This document shows positions 50,101 through 60,968 of a DNA stretch of 64,000 bases, in pieces. A model generated the notes under the pieces. The model was not told the DNA's origin and ran no database searches. It was given only the letters and a program-made list of their open reading frames with translations. Position 1 is the first letter of the stretch; each line of letters opens with the position of its first letter. Origin of the DNA: Azolla caroliniana (taxonomy: Eukaryota; Polypodiophyta); contig JBHGNT010000006.1 of assembly GCA_043228905.1 (NCBI GenBank), positions 8,804,001 through 8,868,000 of the forward strand, in the 5' to 3' direction. The translations under genes and the position numbers were made by a program.

Positions 50101-50998
50101 GGAGCACCTTCAGTGCGCGCAACGAATACTGAGGTATGTAAGCGACACTAAGGACCAGGGGCTCTTATACCAGCAAGGTATAACCGACAAGCTTGTCGGC
50201 TACACAGATGCCGACTGGGCTGGCGACGCAATAGATTGTCGCTCAACCTCCGGCTTTATGTTTTCTCTTGGGAACGCGGTTGTTGCGTGGAGCAGCAAAA
50301 AGCAGCCAACAGTGGCTCTATCTAGCACTGCTGAATACCGAGGCGCGACCATTGCCACCTACGAAGCCATTTGGCTTCAGCGACTACTGCAAGACCTGCG
50401 GATCGAGGTACCGACCCCGATCCTGATCTACTGCGATAACCTCAACAACATGCAGCTGGCCAAGAACCCTGTGTTCCATGCTCGCACAAAGCACATAAAA
50501 GTGCATTATCACTTCGTGCATGAGCGGGTCCTGAGCAGTGAAGTTGAACTACGGTATGTTCACACGGATCGGCAAGTTGCCGACATCTTCATCAAGCCGC
50601 TCGGGTTGGACAAGTTGCAGCACTTTGCCGAAATGCTTGGTGTTCAACATCTTGATGTGCCACACTTGAGGGGGAGACGCAAGGGCAAAGACACTACCGA
50701 AACGGGCAAAGACAAAACTGTTGAACCCATAGGTAAGAGAAGAACCGGTAGAGGTGGAGACAAGAAGAAAAATGAAGCCGAGTCGATGAAGGAAGTCGAC
50801 ACATCCGAACAAGTCGGTGAACCGGCTGAAGAAGCCAAGGGAAGCACGGAGAAGGCCAAGACCCGGACGTGGTCCGATGTGGTGAGAGGCCTGAAGCCGA
50901 AAATCGAATCGGAGGATACCAATTCGGACAAGAGTTGGAGCGAGTCGGAGACAGCCGATTCGGATCAACAGACGGATCTGGATGAGTCAGATCAATGA
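47173..50998 (+). pseudogene. Copia gag end and pol, frameshifted, with acidic C-terminal extension
   Basis: Begins with the gag zinc knuckle, then protease (VWYVDSGASNHM), integrase (LDLIHSDVWGP, FIDDYTRHTW, SDGGKEYF, QNGVAERKNR), RT (GCKWVYKVKYN, MDVKNAFLQGDLEE, YVDDLVITG) and RNase H (GYTDADWAGD, SSKKQPTVALSSTAEY, HTDRQVADIFIKPL). A frame change near 47710 and another near 49900, plus a TAG after it, kill the ORF. After RNase H the frame runs on for about 115 residues of charged sequence (KGKDTTETGKDK, ARTRTW-like SDVVRGLKPK, SDKSWSESETADSDQQTD) to TGA at 50996-50998. Intact Copia pols usually end near the IKPL motif, so this tail is extra. Confidence 0.92.
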
Positions 50999-51271
50999 AA
51001 GGCCAAGGAGACACGGACGCAGCGAAAGTCAATGCCATCGCGGTGGAACCGACGGATTGGCAACCGCCGGAGTCATAGCAGTGAAGGAGCTGAGATGGGC
51101 CTATTGAGCAGACATGCCGAAGGTCGAGGCGCGCAGAACCAAAGGGGTCGCGGCAAACGGAACTGGACCAGACAAGGAGCACGAGCAAGGTGAAGCGACG
51201 CTAGGAGAAGTCGGTTGGAAGAACCGGCTGCCACAGAGGTTGACACTACGACCCTACCTCAGGTTGAGCTT
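50999..51271 (+). other. Copia 3' untranslated leader to polypurine tract
   Basis: GC-richer than the genomic surroundings, no ORF of note. It ends at the purine run GAGGGGGAG (51272-51280). Confidence 0.7.
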
Positions 51272-51280
51272 GAGGGGGAG
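51272..51280 (+). other. Polypurine tract of the Copia element
   Basis: GAGGGGGAG followed at once by TGTTGAGCAGCAAACT, which is the first 16 bases of the left LTR exactly. Confidence 0.9.
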
Positions 51281-51557
51281 TGTTGAGCAGCAAACTTGGA
51301 CTTAACTGGAGATTGCTAGTATGGTAGATTAACGTGAGTTTTACACTAAATATGGAAGTGTTCATACATTACCACTGTTGTCATTACAATTTTCAGGAGT
51401 AAGGAAGGGAGTTCAACCAATATGGGAGATACTGAGTAGTACCATTGTATATCACATTTGGAAGGCTCAGTGCTCTCTCATTTTCCATCAACTTAAAACA
51501 CCACCGGGTGAAGTGGTTTCAAACATTTGGTTAAACATAGTTCATACTTTGAAGGGT
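51281..51557 (+). repeat. LTR stub plus duplicated LINE flank at the Copia 3' end
   Basis: 51281-51296 is the first 16 bases of the Copia LTR. From 51291 the sequence equals 35525-35791, the LINE DNA left of the element, over 267 bases with only 3 mismatches and no gap, including the AGGGT target copy. The full right LTR then begins at 51558. The junction overlaps in CAAACT, shared by LTR and LINE. Confidence 0.93.
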
Positions 51558-51984
51558 TGTTGAGCTGCAAGCTCAGCCGGAGCCGGATCGGCTGAATAAG
51601 CCTGAGCCGGTAAGCGAGAGGAATCGGTATGCCGGTGAGCAACCGAGCCGGTAAGCAGTAAGGACCGGTAAGCAAGAGGAGCCGGTATGCTGGATCCAAT
51701 CCGTAACCGGAAGCCTAATATAGGTTAGACTACTAGGCAGTTATAGTCTCGTAGTTAGTGTCAGATGCTCGTGTGAGCATTGAAGTACACCGTACTTCTA
51801 ACAGTCCCGTGTGGACTTGTATAAATAGCGCTGATTAGCGCATTGTAGATACAGAGCACAGAGTATTCATATAATCTTGAAAAATAGTGTGTTCTGCTCT
51901 CTCACTCTCTGTCTCTCCCACGTACTCTCTGTCTCTCTCTCTGTGCATTGTTCTTTCTAACGCTTCCGCAAGCAATCTTTCACA
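51558..51984 (+). repeat. 3' LTR of the Copia element
   Basis: 427 bp, aligned with 35792-36224 apart from a shorter CT tract. It begins TGTTGAGCTGCAAGC, three differences from the left LTR in its first 20 bases, and is followed by AGGGT. Confidence 0.95.
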
Positions 51985-52148
51985 AGGGTCAATGGGATGG
52001 TATAGTTGGAGATTCTGAGGCTAAAATTGCTCAACGGAGTGAGTTTCTTATTATGTGGACAACTACTCCATTCATGACATCCAATTACGGCACTCCTTAT
52101 TGGCATTTTCAGCCGCTGCAATGGTTGTTTCCCCCACCGATCACATAG
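51985..52148 (+). pseudogene. LINE 3'-terminal coding remnant, right half
   Basis: Continues the frame of 35525-35791 as QWDGIVGDSEAK, then SEFLIMWTTTPFM and a stop at about 52146. Gene fragment of a non-LTR retrotransposon, no function. Confidence 0.65.
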
Positions 52149-52436
52149 AGTTTTTAAAATATTGTAAATTGTTTATACTAATGACAATATATCTTTTTAT
52201 AATAAGAAAAAATGTGAGAGCCAACCACACCATCTAAACATTATGAAAGCAAGAACCTCACTAAAATAAGAACTACGGATTAAAATTTGACGAAATAAAC
52301 TTCCATGATTTCTTCATCAAATGTATTCTCTCCTTTAGCATGTTACTTTTAAAGAGACAATTTTCGTTATCTTGACATTAGCTATGGCTAGTAACAAAAT
52401 GTTCCTATATTGTTATTCTCCTACCTCTCTAGTATA

Positions 52437-52910
52437 TGATCCGGCCCTATGGCCCTTTTTCGGTTCTCAGTCGATCCTACAAGCCAATTTGGCTTTCGGC
52501 TTCTTCGGCCGATGCAGCTTCATGTTGAGCTTGTCACTCAACACTCCCCCTCAAGCTCAACTTGGGAGCTTGCTCTGTCTGCTCTAGTGGTTCTTCGCTC
52601 CGGCTCCTGCCAACTCTTCTCCTGGCCCGTGCACCTTGACTTGTCTGGTTGGATTGTCTACTTCTTTGGCCCTCGTTGACCTTCGTCCTGCCTCTTTGGC
52701 TCTAGCACCCCTCAATCCGTCGGCTCTCTCGCTTCGGTATCGTCTTCGTCTGCCCTCTCACTCGTTTCGCGTTCTCCTAATTCGGCTCGTTTGAATCGTC
52801 CACATTATCTGAATCGATTGTCTTCGATTCGTCGTTCCATTCAGCTTTTCCCAAGCCTAGTTTAGTTGGTTGTGGCTCATCCGCTCCACTCCTCTCGTTT
52901 GCCATCACCA
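52437..52910 (-). mobile_element. Truncated relative of the Copia element (3' end only)
   Basis: On the minus strand: a reading frame ending in acidic sequence (GKAEWNDESKTIDSDN), a stop, GC-rich leader, then the polypurine run GAGGGGGAG and an LTR start TGTTGAGTGACAAGC. The same order is found at 50900-51296 on the plus strand. The LTR is cut at about 52437. It sits in the degenerate repeat array and marks a second, older insertion of the family. Confidence 0.8.
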
Positions 52911-52915
52911 TATCG

Positions 52916-52940
52916 ATGTGTGTGTGTGTGTGTGTGTGTG
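52916..52940. repeat. (TG)n microsatellite
   Basis: About twelve TG units beside the truncated Copia fragment. Confidence 0.95.
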
Positions 52941-53379
52941 TTTTGAACACCACTATAGACTTTGTGGATAAGAGATTGCTTTCCATTGAATTTGTTGAAA
53001 GTGGATAAGAGATTGCTTTGCATTGAATTTGTGGAAAGTGGATAAGAGATTGCTTTGTATTGAATTTGTGATGTTCCAGTAACTCTCCTAGCATTATTAG
53101 ATTTTTTATAACTTCAATTTGTACTTTTGTAGAAACTCTATGTATAAGAGGCCCTCTCTTTTGTATAGAGATTTTGTTAGCATTTGAATACATTATCATT
53201 ATAATATTCCCATGTTTGTTAAAACAATATCTTAACTTTTGATGTACTTTCTCTCTCATATACTTTGGATAATATGCAACAATTACTTGATGTATTGGAC
53301 ACAATATGTGAAATAAGTAGGCTAATCGTTAAATTGGATAAAACATTAATGATGGCAATAAAGGTGATACAACAAAGAC

Positions 53380-53900
53380 ACTACCCCACTCTTACATGCA
53401 AGGGAAAACTAGTGCAATTGGTGTAAAGCTTCAAATATCTTGGTATTAATGTCCCATTAACAAATAGGTAGAATGTATGCCATGAGTCTAGACTTCACAC
53501 TGTTTGAATAGTTATCGTATGCTTGAGAATCAATGCAATCAAAGTGATTCTTGAGGTTGTGAAGTAAGATTGATGTTATTACATGTTATGGCGGTCCAAG
53601 TGTTGTTTTATGGAGTGGAAGTGTAAAGTGTCACTCGGTGCATGCAGTGAAATAGAGAAAATCCAAAGTGTCCTTACATAAATAATTAGGGGTAAATCCT
53701 CAACAACGTATCCTATCATGATTTTAGAAATAGGTGTTCGGCCCATAGAGGTACTAGCCATGCAAAGAGCATACAAGTAAACCACAAACATTGCCCCAAA
53801 AATATTGAAGCATAGGATGCAATGTGCGAAAAAACTAATAAGATCAAAATCTTTTCATCTGACATGTGCTTGACATTATGAAATGGTTTAAGAAAGCTCT
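53380..53900 (+). pseudogene. Decayed LINE reverse transcriptase, C-terminal part
   Basis: On the plus strand, FKYLGINVPLTNR at about 53430, then YMLWRSKCCFMEWK, EIEKIQSVLT and LEIGVRPIEVLAMQRA near 53760. This matches the pattern of the region after the palm in LINE RTs (YLG..., LLYG..., EIE.IQ, ETG..PIE). Stops interrupt it throughout. It differs in type from the remnant at 5149-7300. Confidence 0.65.
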
Positions 53901-56900
53901 GTTGGAGCTCTTGGGTGACGCTATGAAGTATGTTATCATTGAGAATAGATCACGAGAGGCACTAAGAATGAAGTTGCAATATGCTAAAATTTCAAAATTA
54001 GAATATTAGATTGCAAATATTAACCCTCAAATTTGACCCTAATTCAAGGTAAAAACACCCAAACATATCCAATCACATGTCACTACGCCCACAAGCTTTA
54101 GCTCTTAGATAGCCTTAACACTTATTGGGACTTGTTCACAAAGTTAGATGTTGACTCTTGAGGTAGCATCATGGCATCATCACCCAAAAACTGGATATAT
54201 GAATTGAAAAACTACGGGAGGATTAATATCATTTACTTATTGTATGTTCATTATATAAGGTAATTTGTTAGACAAGCATGATAATATGTGTCAAACCCAA
54301 ATGTCCACCAAGAACAGGGTGAGAATGTATATGCATGCATTGATTTCACATAGAGAGTTTTTACTATAGAGTAAAATCCCACCTTCTTAGGAAGGTCAAA
54401 TTTGGCTCTATCATAGACGATAAAACATCTATTGCATTCAGTCATACTCCTCTTTCTCTCTCTACATTAAAATCATATTATTTGCTAAATAGGAAAACTC
54501 TACACAAAAATACATGTTAGAGCCCATCCCATTGCTTGTGGTTCGAACCTTTACTTCCATGTGGCTTAGCTCAAAAACTCACAAGGATGTGAGTGAGACA
54601 AGGCATTGGAGCATAGGTAATGAGAGTAGTCGACTATGCATGCTTTGCCCTAAATAAGTTCACGACTATGAGTATGACGATCTGATACAAGGCCTTACCT
54701 TGTATCACATTTGATTATGCTTTCCAAGCACATATTCAACCATTCACAATCCTTGCATGAAGTTCTCTCATAGTCGCAACATGCACTCGCCATTGAGGCA
54801 TTCATTAATAATGTTCTTGAACATCCATGGTCATTACTTGCCTTCAAGTGCACTACGTGATAATGTTATTTTGTTGTCTCATTGGTCATATTTGACCTCT
54901 GAAGATAACAATAATATATATGGTCAAATGTGGATGAAAATACGCAACTATATTAATAAACACGTGTGAATTTACTATAATTGGCTAGCAAGACGTTGAA
55001 TCACCAATAAGCAAGACAAACACTCCACCAATGAAAGAATCACCACTTGTTGCAATAAACAAAATCGTCACACCAATACTCCCTTCAACTCTTGTAAATA
55101 TGCTTTGACTCCAAGCCTACCATCGAGTACAAAAACATTGAGCATACCCTAATTATGATGCAATTCCCAATGTCTTAGAAAAAGGAAAATCGTCTCCATC
55201 TCTAATATCAGATCGAACTGTGTTAATTGTGCAAACATCCACACAACAAACTTGCCAAATTTGAGAAATGTGACCCCAAATTCACAAGCAATCAAACATT
55301 ATGTGGAATGATGAGTATTATCTTCCATGTGTATAATGCAAAAGAAGCAATTTCACGTTGTTAATCTAGTCCATGTCTCTCCCACATCCATAATCAAAGT
55401 TATGTAACTCAATGTTTACTCTAAGATGATAACCATTGAAGATGCTAAATGGAGCCATGGCACAACAAATTAATAGTCACTAGAAAAAAACTCTCGTTGT
55501 GTCTCTCCCTTATTTCATACTCACGACATAAGACAAACATACACATATATTCATTTAATCTATTATGTTGCATAGAACCATATTCACTAGGTCGTCACTT
55601 ATCCGCTTAAAATATAGTGTAAAAATTCTCTTAATAACAAGGATTGAAAAAAAACTCAACAAAACTCCAAAAACGATAAAAGTAAAAGTTCACACGAGAT
55701 AACTTGCACAAACCCACTCATTCATCATTTTTGGGTATTTTCCTTTTCCTATGATAACGTTTTTTGCACACCCCTTGTAACCCACTGTAAAAGCGTCAAA
55801 TTTTCGAATGAAATTCTGAAAGGATTGGTTTTCTTACTTTAAGACCAATCCTTTATTGAATTTGTAAATATGTCCAAAATATTCTAGAGGCCATAGCTAA
55901 ATCTCCAAATGTTAGATTCACACGTTATTTGTTGATCTAATGAGCTCTTTGTCTCTAAGCCTAGCTATTGGCGCCAAATTTCCACCAATTTCACCTCATG
56001 AAGTGTGAGTTCATGACAATGTGTACCCCATAATACATTATTTCGACAATCCATAATAGGCATATGATTATCATACCCGTTGTCCTTTATCGACGAGCTT
56101 AAAGCATCAATATCATCATCATCCTTTATAACACCATGCTATCTAAATCCATGGTAAGTACAAACAAGCTTCCACTTTGAGCCTTTCTAGTACTATGACC
56201 ATAAAGAGGGGCATAAGTCGTACAAAATAACACATGTCACTTTTGCTCCAATGTTATTACTAATTTGGCCACTAAAGTTTGGAAAGGTGATGTCATTATT
56301 GAAATTACTATTAGTTATGAGGTTTTTTGCCAAGGGATGGTTTAAAACTTCCTTGTAACCGTTGATGCGCATTTGTCCATTTAGGATTCAGGCTCTAATT
56401 TTTATATACAATGTTATTTAGGCATTCTTTTTAGTTAACTTAATTTGTCTATTAAAAGTAGTAACTTTGCATGCCTTTTTTCAAAACTATAGCAAGTCAT
56501 GAGGCAGTAATCAAGTAAAGAGTTGGTTAAAGTGACATTTAAAATGACTCAAGTAAATGCATATAAGGGAATGGATCATTCAAATCGTAAGAACCTAAAA
56601 TAGGCAATGGACAAGTGAATCAATTGATCATATAAGGGAATGGATCATTCAAATCTTAAGAACCTAAAATAGCCAATGGACAAGTGAATCAATTGATCGT
56701 GCTCCAAATGCACACATTACTCTGTAATGATAAACCATTATGCGGGGTAAGATGAATATACACATGAAATTGAGACTTACATTCTATAAGTTGAATTGTT
56801 GAGCATGAGAACCATAAAGTTGAATTAACGATTATCCTCATTTTTTGTTACACATGATAAGATTTTCCATTATTGTTTCCTGATAAAGTGCACATGAAAC

Positions 56901-57201
56901 ACTATATCTAGATATCTTATAGAAAAAAATACACATGGTTTTATGGTGGCAACAGAACTTGACGTTTGCTTCTTCGAGAAATGGCAACCCGGCAAAGAAT
57001 ATTTTCTTGTTCGTGTGTGTATAGTTCTTGACGTAGATGGGCTAGTATAATCATCGCAAAGAAGATGCTCTCACTAAAGGTGCTTCCTTCATCAAGTTAC
57101 CTACACGAGACCCAAGAGAAACAAAAATCAACTAATGAAAAAAAAAACAAGATTGATGTCTTATTATAGTGGGGAACAAAAAATCAATCCTCAATCCAAA
57201 T
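53900..57201. other. AT-rich intergenic DNA with LINE debris
   Basis: At about 55260-55450 (minus) the words TTTTGCATTATACACATGG recall the zinc-binding RT tail seen at 5150-5291, and the two regions share GCAAAAGAAGCAATT on the plus strand. A direct duplication lies at about 56562-56700 (unit with AAGGGAATGGATCATTCAAA). No gene is supported. The ORF at 54251-54445 has no motif. Confidence 0.5.
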
Positions 57202-59969
57202 TCATACTGGGTGTTGGTGAGTAGGTACAACGAAACAAAGAAACAAACTCTCGCAACCAAAGATCAAATCATGTAGGCAAAAAAAGTTACCACTATGTCC
57301 CTTTGAGTGGCTCCATTGCTTCTTCACTAGGGGTACCAATGATTGGACAACATCCGTCATGAGTGGACGGTAGTCGGCTTCTGATTGCACACACATTTTA
57401 GCTATGGCAGCAACCTAATACCATCAGCATCATCATCATCAATAACTTTTCTTTTAATGCTTACATGGGACTTAAAACACCAATTGTAACATTGAGATAC
57501 CTGAATGAGATCTTTCATAGGATACTGGCCATTCAACACAGGATCTACCACCTCATGTATCCTATGTCTGTTAGTTAGTAGAGGCAATGCCTAGACAATA
57601 ATATGGAAGCATTTAGCAACCTTATTTTTTCCATTTGAGCTTTTTAACTTTTTTAACTTTTAGTGTTTTCCATTCATTTCATGATGCAATGCATACAACT
57701 ATGGACATGAACAAAAAAACACTGGAAAATAGTGGACTAGTTCTCTCAAAGTTTCCAGAGCCAAAAAATAAGAATGTGATACTACTAGCAAATTACCAGA
57801 AGCACGCACGAATGGATAATTTGTTTTCACATCACTTTTTTTTGGATGGATTCTCCATTCCACTAGATGCTTTCCTTGATGAGAAAAACAAAAACACAAA
57901 GAGATTTCCATGCTACCATATAACCAAAGAGGTATACATACCCAAGATAGAAGTACACCCTCTCCAGATGGCCTTTCCATGTCCACGGGAGTGCGTCCTG
58001 TTAAGAGTTCAAGAAGAACTATGCCAAAGCTATACACATCTGACTTAGTTGTCAATTGTCCTGTTAAAGCATACCTAAGGAAGAAGAAAGATATGGCCAA
58101 AAATCAGTTACTTTAATGCAAGGTTTCTCTCACAAAACATAGAATGAAATAATGTAATACTAAGATCTTTTGGTGACATGCTTTATTTGTAAGACCTACT
58201 CTGGTGCAACATATCCTTGTGTTCCAAGCACTCGTGTGAAGACTTGACCATTCATCTTGTCTGATCCGAGCTTTGCCAAACCAAAATCAGCAATTTTGGC
58301 ATTAAAGTCCTCGGTAAGAAGAACATTGCTCGACTTGAAGTCACAGTGGATTATCGGAGGATAAATAAACTCGTGAAGGTATTCCAAGCCTCGAGCAGCA
58401 TCTAATGCGATGCGCAGTCGAGTACCCCAATCCAGAGTGGGTCGATTTTGATTTGTACATGCTAAATTTATCATCATTTTATCAATCAACACCCTTATAA
58501 ATGGTGCATGCAATTTCATCTATAAAAGATTGTTCTTCTGTGGAAAGATGCAACTTTCCTAAAGTTCACTCAGGTAGACTGACCAAAATCCATGGTATTA
58601 TGTATATTTACATATATATATGCATATACATCAAACTAATCCACAGCTATCTATAGTGTGTGCAATGACAAAGGCATTCATTCATGTGCAAATGGACCTA
58701 TCTCTAAGCCTTGTGATTTACTCCATGGAAAAAAGCATCCATATGCATGGAGACTTAGCTCTAGCCTAGTTACTGAATCTGTAGACAAAGTCATCCACAT
58801 GCAAATGGCCATATAAAGGTACCCATGTAAACACCTGAGGATACAATCCAGACAAGCAGGTATAATATAGTGTCTTACCATCAGAGTAAAGGTGTTGTTC
58901 TAGGCTACCATTTGCCATGTATTCATACACAAGCAGTCTATGGCCTTTATCCGCACAATAACCTATCAATTCGAGAAGGTGGGGTGAGTGCACTCGGCTC
59001 AACAAATCAACCTGCATTCAATGCAGAAAAAGAAAACCACAGCTGTCAAGAGACAAACATTGTGTCCTCATCATAACATATAGGCAATGAGAGAGGAGGA
59101 TCGAACCTCCATTCGGAACTCTCGGTCTATTTGCTTGCATCCTTCTCCCTCTCTTTCAAGCAGTTGTTTGATGATCGAAATGTTGCCATTAGGAAGAATA
59201 CCTCTATAAATGGCACCTGATTGCCACCATCTTCGGGGTGAACTTAGTAGATTTGTGGGGCTGAAGTTGCTAGTTGCAAATTGCAATTGCTTGTATGTGA
59301 AAACCTGAGCTTCATTAGAGGAGACATGCATGGCAGGGAGCATGTGTTGTGTGGCACTCTTCTGGAAACCTGCATGTGCATATACATATTTACATCTAGA
59401 CACATACATTGAGAATCCTCCTAAGAGTTATTCAGCATTGTACCTTAACATGTAAATTGGTACAGATACACATAGTGTACATAAAACACATACATAGACA
59501 GATACAGTATATATATACAATACATATACATACATTCATCGATGTGTTTCAATGAGAACCCTGCTAAACCCTATTTAATTGCTCAAAGATTTTACATTGA
59601 GTAATAATACCATTTTCGGCATTGATAAATGTGTTTTTCAAATTACAAGCTCTTGAGAATTTGATTATAAATGAAATGTTTACCTTGACAGACACCATTT
59701 TCTTCATCATCATCCTTATCATCATCGTCATCACCAAAGGGCTTTTCTTGGTGTTTGTGAATCATGTGAAGGTAGTAAGTGGCCACAATGAGAACAGAGG
59801 ACATAGCCACAGCAGCAATGAGGGCAACAATGAGGATAATACCATTTCTCCCATGTGGCTCCTCAACAACAGGTGCAATGGGCAAATCCTTAGCAACAGT
59901 AAGATGATGAGCAGGACTAGGGGCATCAGCCATAGCCAGAATTGTAGCAAGGCATAGGAAATGCAACAT
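57202..59969 (-). CDS. Transmembrane receptor-like kinase, PBL-like (459 aa, 7 exons)
   Basis: Coding exons on the minus strand: 59969-59684, 59369-59107, 59011-58879, 58461-58200, 58074-57942, 57590-57501, 57414-57202, all in phase. Residues 1-15 look like a signal peptide, a short ectodomain follows, a transmembrane helix spans about 43-67 ([20 protein letters not shown]), then an Asp-rich stretch. The kinase domain starts near 118 ([15 protein letters not shown]). It has K163 (ISIIKQL), catalytic loop [10 protein letters not shown] at 265-274, ADFGLAK and [21 protein letters not shown]. Two oddities: the glycine loop is replaced by [10 protein letters not shown], and the HRD Arg is Cys (non-RD). 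The C-terminus is uncertain: a donor near 57290 could lead to a short last exon at about 57090. It would act at the plasma membrane in signalling; ligand unknown. Confidence 0.88.
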
Positions 59970-60460
59970 GTTTTTTAGTTTTTACTCATAGACTTAAAGA
60001 AGATCAATCAACTCTTGAGTCTTAATTATAAAGGCATAGATCAAATACTACATGATACATCCATTGCAAGCATTAGTTTGTCTTGTGTTCTTTCTTTTTG
60101 TTTTCTTTGGGCTTGTTGGTGTGCAATGTTAGCTTTCCTTCTTGTACCCCGACGATTGTTTTGTCCCACTCTGTAAAATCTCGCTTTCTCACCGTCCTAG
60201 GTATTTTTACTGTCTGCTATGTAGGTTCCCTCATCCTTGCATGTGACATTAGCACAATTCAATATGCCAAAAAGCAAAGAGGATCTCGTTCGGATGATTT
60301 TATGTTTTTACTAGGGTGGATTGTAAGGACATGTCTACGTCGTGATTGATATGACCTCCACCACCAGATATTTCAATCTATAGTGGGACCTCCTTCTTGG
60401 ACACTTGGTGTCCATTCTCCTATCTCTTATGGCCTTTCCATTGGTTGTGTATGGCGTATA
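59970..60460. other. Upstream region of the kinase gene
   Basis: Promoter side of the kinase. A plus-strand ORF at 60083-60349 (88 codons) is hydrophobic but has no motif I recognise. No TATA box stands out. Confidence 0.45.
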
Positions 60461-60465
60461 TATAT

Positions 60466-60963
60466 TGTTGGCCGGTTCGGGATGACCAAGTGTGGAAGGG
60501 GCGGAAAACGGTTAAGAGTCAAACTAATAGTAGGTAGGGCTGAGCAATAAAGAAGTAGAGAGTAGAAAATAGTAAAATATTTAATAAATAGTAACGGTTC
60601 ACACTCAATTGGTAACCGTCCATGAGCCCTGTAAAAAGGGCCATGGGAAGCGTGTAAATGCTAATCGAACTTCTCTATATCAATTGTGTTTTATAATAGA
60701 AGTTGTTTGCCTTGATACGTTGATTCGTATATTGTGCCTTGATTCATCTGTGTTGAGTTTTACATTCTTGTAAACGTTTATGTAACCAGTCGGTTGTAGT
60801 CGTCTCGTGTTCATCTCCATAGTCGCACAGTCGCACTTGTTCGATTCACACACAAATACCTTAATGTCCAGAGTTCAGAACGATTCGAAATGGCGTCCTT
60901 CTCCCCGAACACAAGACCTTGAGTTGAATAGACAAAGGACCAGATATTCAACACCCTGTAACA
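60466..60963. mobile_element. Probable solo LTR
   Basis: 498 bp beginning TGTTGGCC and ending CCTGTAACA, with TATAT on both sides (60461-60465 and 60964-60968). It contains a TATA-like AATATTTAATAAATAG and a small palindrome GCCCTGTAAAAAGGGC, and is richer in GC than its surroundings. No internal retroelement sequence is adjacent. The flanking TATAT is low-complexity, so the duplication is only supportive. Confidence 0.55.
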
Positions 60964-60968
60964 TATAT

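Larger units (their letters stand above)
35792..51984 (+). mobile_element. Ty1/Copia retrotransposon, interrupted by a nested Gypsy
   Basis: LTRs at 35792-36224 and 51558-51984 begin TGTTGAG and end TTCACA. The 5-bp target duplication AGGGT lies at 35787-35791 and 51985-51989. A primer site for initiator Met-tRNA follows the left LTR and a polypurine tract lies at 51272-51280. Order is gag, protease, integrase, RT, RNase H, which is Copia order. The inner Gypsy (37095-47167) splits gag just before the zinc knuckle. Between the polypurine tract and the right LTR there is an abnormal 277-bp insertion (51281-51557). LTRs differ at about 16 sites outside the CT tract (about 4%). Confidence 0.95.

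Noticed and set aside
57202-57300. A GT donor near 57290 with a short last exon near 57090 for the kinase gene
   Set aside because: Possible, but the open frame to 57202 is simpler; undecidable without transcripts, so only noted in the gene entry.
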